From: a bacterium
GTDB lineage: Bacteria > JAMOTN01
Direction: 5' to 3'
Assembly: GCA_027062325.1 (NCBI GenBank)
Contig: JAMOTN010000068.1
Coordinates: 1 to 22,246, forward strand
Length of the DNA: 22,246 bases
Positions 20,368 to 22,246 of this stretch are shown here, one piece after another. Position numbers and translations under genes: made by a program. Each line of letters starts with the position of its first letter. Position 1 is the stretch's first letter. Below the pieces are notes generated by a model. That model was not told where the DNA came from. It was given only the letters and a program-made list of their open reading frames with translations, and did no database searches.

Positions 20368-22246
20368 TTAACTGATAGACTTTTCCAAGGTGGGCGATGT
20401 TGAGTTAGAAAGGGCTTCTCTCAAAATTGTGGGTATTTCATGGATTCTTAAAGCTACTTTTATACCCCTAGTCTCCAAATATTTCTGTTTACTGATGGCA
20501 TCTCCCTTCCCACCTTCAACTATCGCTCCTGCATGGCCCATACGACGACCTTGAGGGGCACTTTTCCCAGCAATGTAAGCGACAACTGGCTTGGGGTAAT
20601 TTGTGTTTTTAATATAGTCTGCTGCTGCTTCTTCTGCACTACCTCCTATTTCTCCGATCATGACAACTGCGGCTGTATGGGGATCATCTTTTAGCAACTC
20701 CAATATATCCAAATAATTAGAACCTATAATTGGATCCCCTCCTATACCAATGACAAAGGACTGTCCCATTCCACAGCTACTCAAGAGATTTACAACTTCA
20801 TAAGTTAAAGTTCCACTTCTTGATATGACTGCAATTTTTCCTGGTGTGAATATAGACGCAGGCATGATACCTACCTTTGCAATACCTGGAATCATCAATC
20901 CCGGACAATTTGGTCCCACTATTTTTACTTCAGGATATGTCCTTTGGACAAAATTTTTTACTTCCAGCATATCCTTAACTGGAATACCTTCTGTTATGAC
21001 AACTACATTTTTTATACCGGCTTCTACTGCTTCCAAGATTGCATCCTTTGCAAACGGGGCAGGTACAAAAACAAGAGAAGTGTCTGCTCCAGTCTGATCC
21101 ACTGCTTCTGCAACTGAATTGTAAACCGGAACAAAGAATTCTTTATCTTCTGCTTCAAACTTTATGGTAGTGCTTCCTTTTCCGGGAACAACTCCTCCTA
21201 CAATTTTGCTTCCATAAAGAAGGCACCTTGAGGCATGAAAACTCCCTTCTCTCCCTGTTATTCCTTGCACGATAATTTTATTTATGTTGAGCAGATTTGA
21301 ACCTTTTTCTGACTTCAAATTAAAGGATTCTTGACTGAACTTTTGGAGGTTTATGGGTTTTCCCTCTGCAATTGCCACCGCTGCTTCTACCGCTTCCTTC
21401 AAGTCTTCAAATATGTAGCACTTATTGTTCAAAGAACGTTGTAGAACTTCTACACCTTCCGCATAATTTGTTCCGCGCATTCTTATTACAGTTGGGGGAA
21501 CAGAATCAAGACCAATTTCTTCTACTGCTTCCTTGATACCTGCGGCTATTCTGTCACACCTGACTATGCCTCCAAAGATATTCACTAGAATACAGCTAAC
21601 ATCAGTTTCAAGAGCCAGTATTTTAAATGCTTCTTTAATCCTATCAACAGTAGCCGTTCCACCAACATCTAAAAAGTTGGCCGCCTTTCCTCCAGCTGCA
21701 GCAATTTCATCCATAGTTGCCATTGCAAGTCCTGCACCATTGACCATGCAGCCAATATTTCCATCCAATTTTACAAAGTTTAAACCAATTTTGGTAGCCT
21801 TCAACTCCACTGGATCTACTTGTGATGGATCAAACCAGTCGTTCCACTCAGGATGCCTGAAGGAGGCGTTATCATCTAGGTTGAGTTTTGAATCTATGGC
21901 TATTAGTTCATCATCCTCTGTTAATACAAGAGGATTTATTTCAACTAATGAGGCATCTAACTCTACAAACAAGCTGTATACTGCTCTTGCAATTTTTACG
22001 AAATCCCTCACCAGATTTGGAACGGAGTTAATCAAGCCTGTGTCAAAAAGACCGTAAGCTAGGTTTCTTAACTGAAAATCTTGAACTCCTATGAGTGGAT
22101 CTATGTAAATTTTCTTTATAAGCTCAGGTTTCTCCTCTGCAAGTTTTTCTATCTCAACACCACCTTCTGAAGAAGCTATCATAACTATCTTTTCCGAGGC
22201 TCTATCCAAGGTACAGCCTAAATAAAACTCCTTTTTAATATCCACA
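20368..22246 (-). CDS. sucC-sucD: fused succinyl-CoA synthetase, beta then alpha subunit (5' end outside window)
   Basis: Interconverts succinyl-CoA and succinate with nucleotide triphosphate synthesis. One uninterrupted frame holds both subunits. The first about 295 visible residues are SucC from the end of its ATP-grasp region: VDIKKEFYLG, ASSEGGVEIE, VEINPLVLT, NFLDVGGTATVDR and VNIFGGIVRCDRI. A linker of about 20 residues (NLQKFSQESFNLKSEKGSN) follows, then a complete SucD: GITGREGSFHA, VPGKGST, GPNCPGLMIPG, VISRSGTLTYE, IGIGGDP and GKSAPQGRRMGHAGAIVEGG, whose His (residue 571 counted from 22245) is the phosphohistidine. The GTG at 22245 encodes an internal Val; by comparison with SucC about 90-100 N-terminal residues lie beyond the edge. 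Subunits are separate in most bacteria. The carboxyltransferase gene follows after 47 bases, so co-transcription is likely. Confidence 0.95.
   Translation of the reverse strand, partial: VDIKKEFYLGCTLDRASEKIVMIASSEGGVEIEKLAEEKPELIKKIYIDPLIGVQDFQLRNLAYGLFDTGLINSVPNLVRDFVKIARAVYSLFVELDASLVEINPLVLTEDDELIAIDSKLNLDDNASFRHPEWNDWFDPSQVDPVELKATKIGLNFVKLDGNIGCMVNGAGLAMATMDEIAAAGGKAANFLDVGGTATVDRIKEAFKILALETDVSCILVNIFGGIVRCDRIAAGIKEAVEEIGLDSVPPTVIRMRGTNYAEGVEVLQRSLNNKCYIFEDLKEAVEAAVAIAEGKPINLQKFSQESFNLKSEKGSNLLNINKIIVQGITGREGSFHASRCLLYGSKIVGGVVPGKGSTTIKFEAEDKEFFVPVYNSVAEAVDQTGADTSLVFVPAPFAKDAILEAVEAGIKNVVVITEGIPVKDMLEVKNFVQRTYPEVKIVGPNCPGLMIPGIAKVGIMPASIFTPGKIAVISRSGTLTYEVVNLLSSCGMGQSFVIGIGGDPIIGSNYLDILELLKDDPHTAAVVMIGEIGGSAEEAAADYIKNTNYPKPVVAYIAGKSAPQGRRMGHAGAIVEGGKGDAISKQKYLETRGIKVALRIHEIPTILREALSNSTSPTLEKSIS

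Overview
The window is AT-rich bacterial DNA, densely coding and mostly on the minus strand. Shine-Dalgarno sites are strong, GTG occurs as a start codon, and the proteins are rich in Lys, Glu and Ile. A TonB-dependent receptor with a signal peptide and a C-terminal Trp indicates an outer membrane (diderm). The composition would suit a thermophilic or anaerobic lineage, but the window contains no rRNA, tRNA or other marker that would fix the taxon.

Left half (about 0.46-11.6 kb, minus strand): a gene cluster around three dynamin-like GTPases. In transcription order it holds a 341-aa helical protein with an EcsC/DUF697-like hydrophobic C-terminal motif, a 429-aa all-helical protein of unknown family, a 907-aa dynamin-like GTPase, a 206-aa protein with a C-terminal membrane anchor, an 880-aa dynamin-like GTPase and a 695-aa dynamin-like GTPase. 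The 907-aa and 695-aa proteins are paralogues over both an N-terminal domain and the G domain; the 880-aa protein belongs to a different branch. Directly after the tail anchor, the -1 frame encodes a clean 40-residue coiled coil with no start codon of its own. It can be translated only by frameshifting, or it marks an indel. I read the cluster as a candidate multi-dynamin membrane-remodelling system; its function cannot be read from sequence.

Middle (11.6-13.6 kb): a junction of relics. One minus-strand gene is broken by an in-frame stop and a frameshift. Abutting it is a plus-strand fragment clearly paralogous to the C-terminus of the DUF4405-type membrane protein encoded just downstream. 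Then come an OsmC-family protein and, divergently, the intact DUF4405-like protein.

Right half: a BtuB-like TonB-dependent receptor diverges from a NicO/RcnA-type Ni/Co transporter, with two matching 14-bp palindromic boxes between them. A minus-strand metabolic operon enters from the right edge: a fused succinyl-CoA synthetase (beta then alpha subunit in one chain), the carboxyltransferase subunit of a biotin-dependent acyl-CoA carboxylase, a biotin carboxylase, and a small biotin carrier protein that seems to carry most of the linking (BT-like) domain. Together these fit interconversion of propionyl-CoA or acetyl-CoA with C4 intermediates, for example the methylmalonyl-CoA route or a TCA-type cycle. 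If that route runs through the B12-dependent methylmalonyl-CoA mutase, the adjacent metal or corrinoid uptake genes make sense, but no mutase is present here.

No CRISPR array, tRNA, rRNA, intact insertion sequence or recognisable riboswitch was seen.
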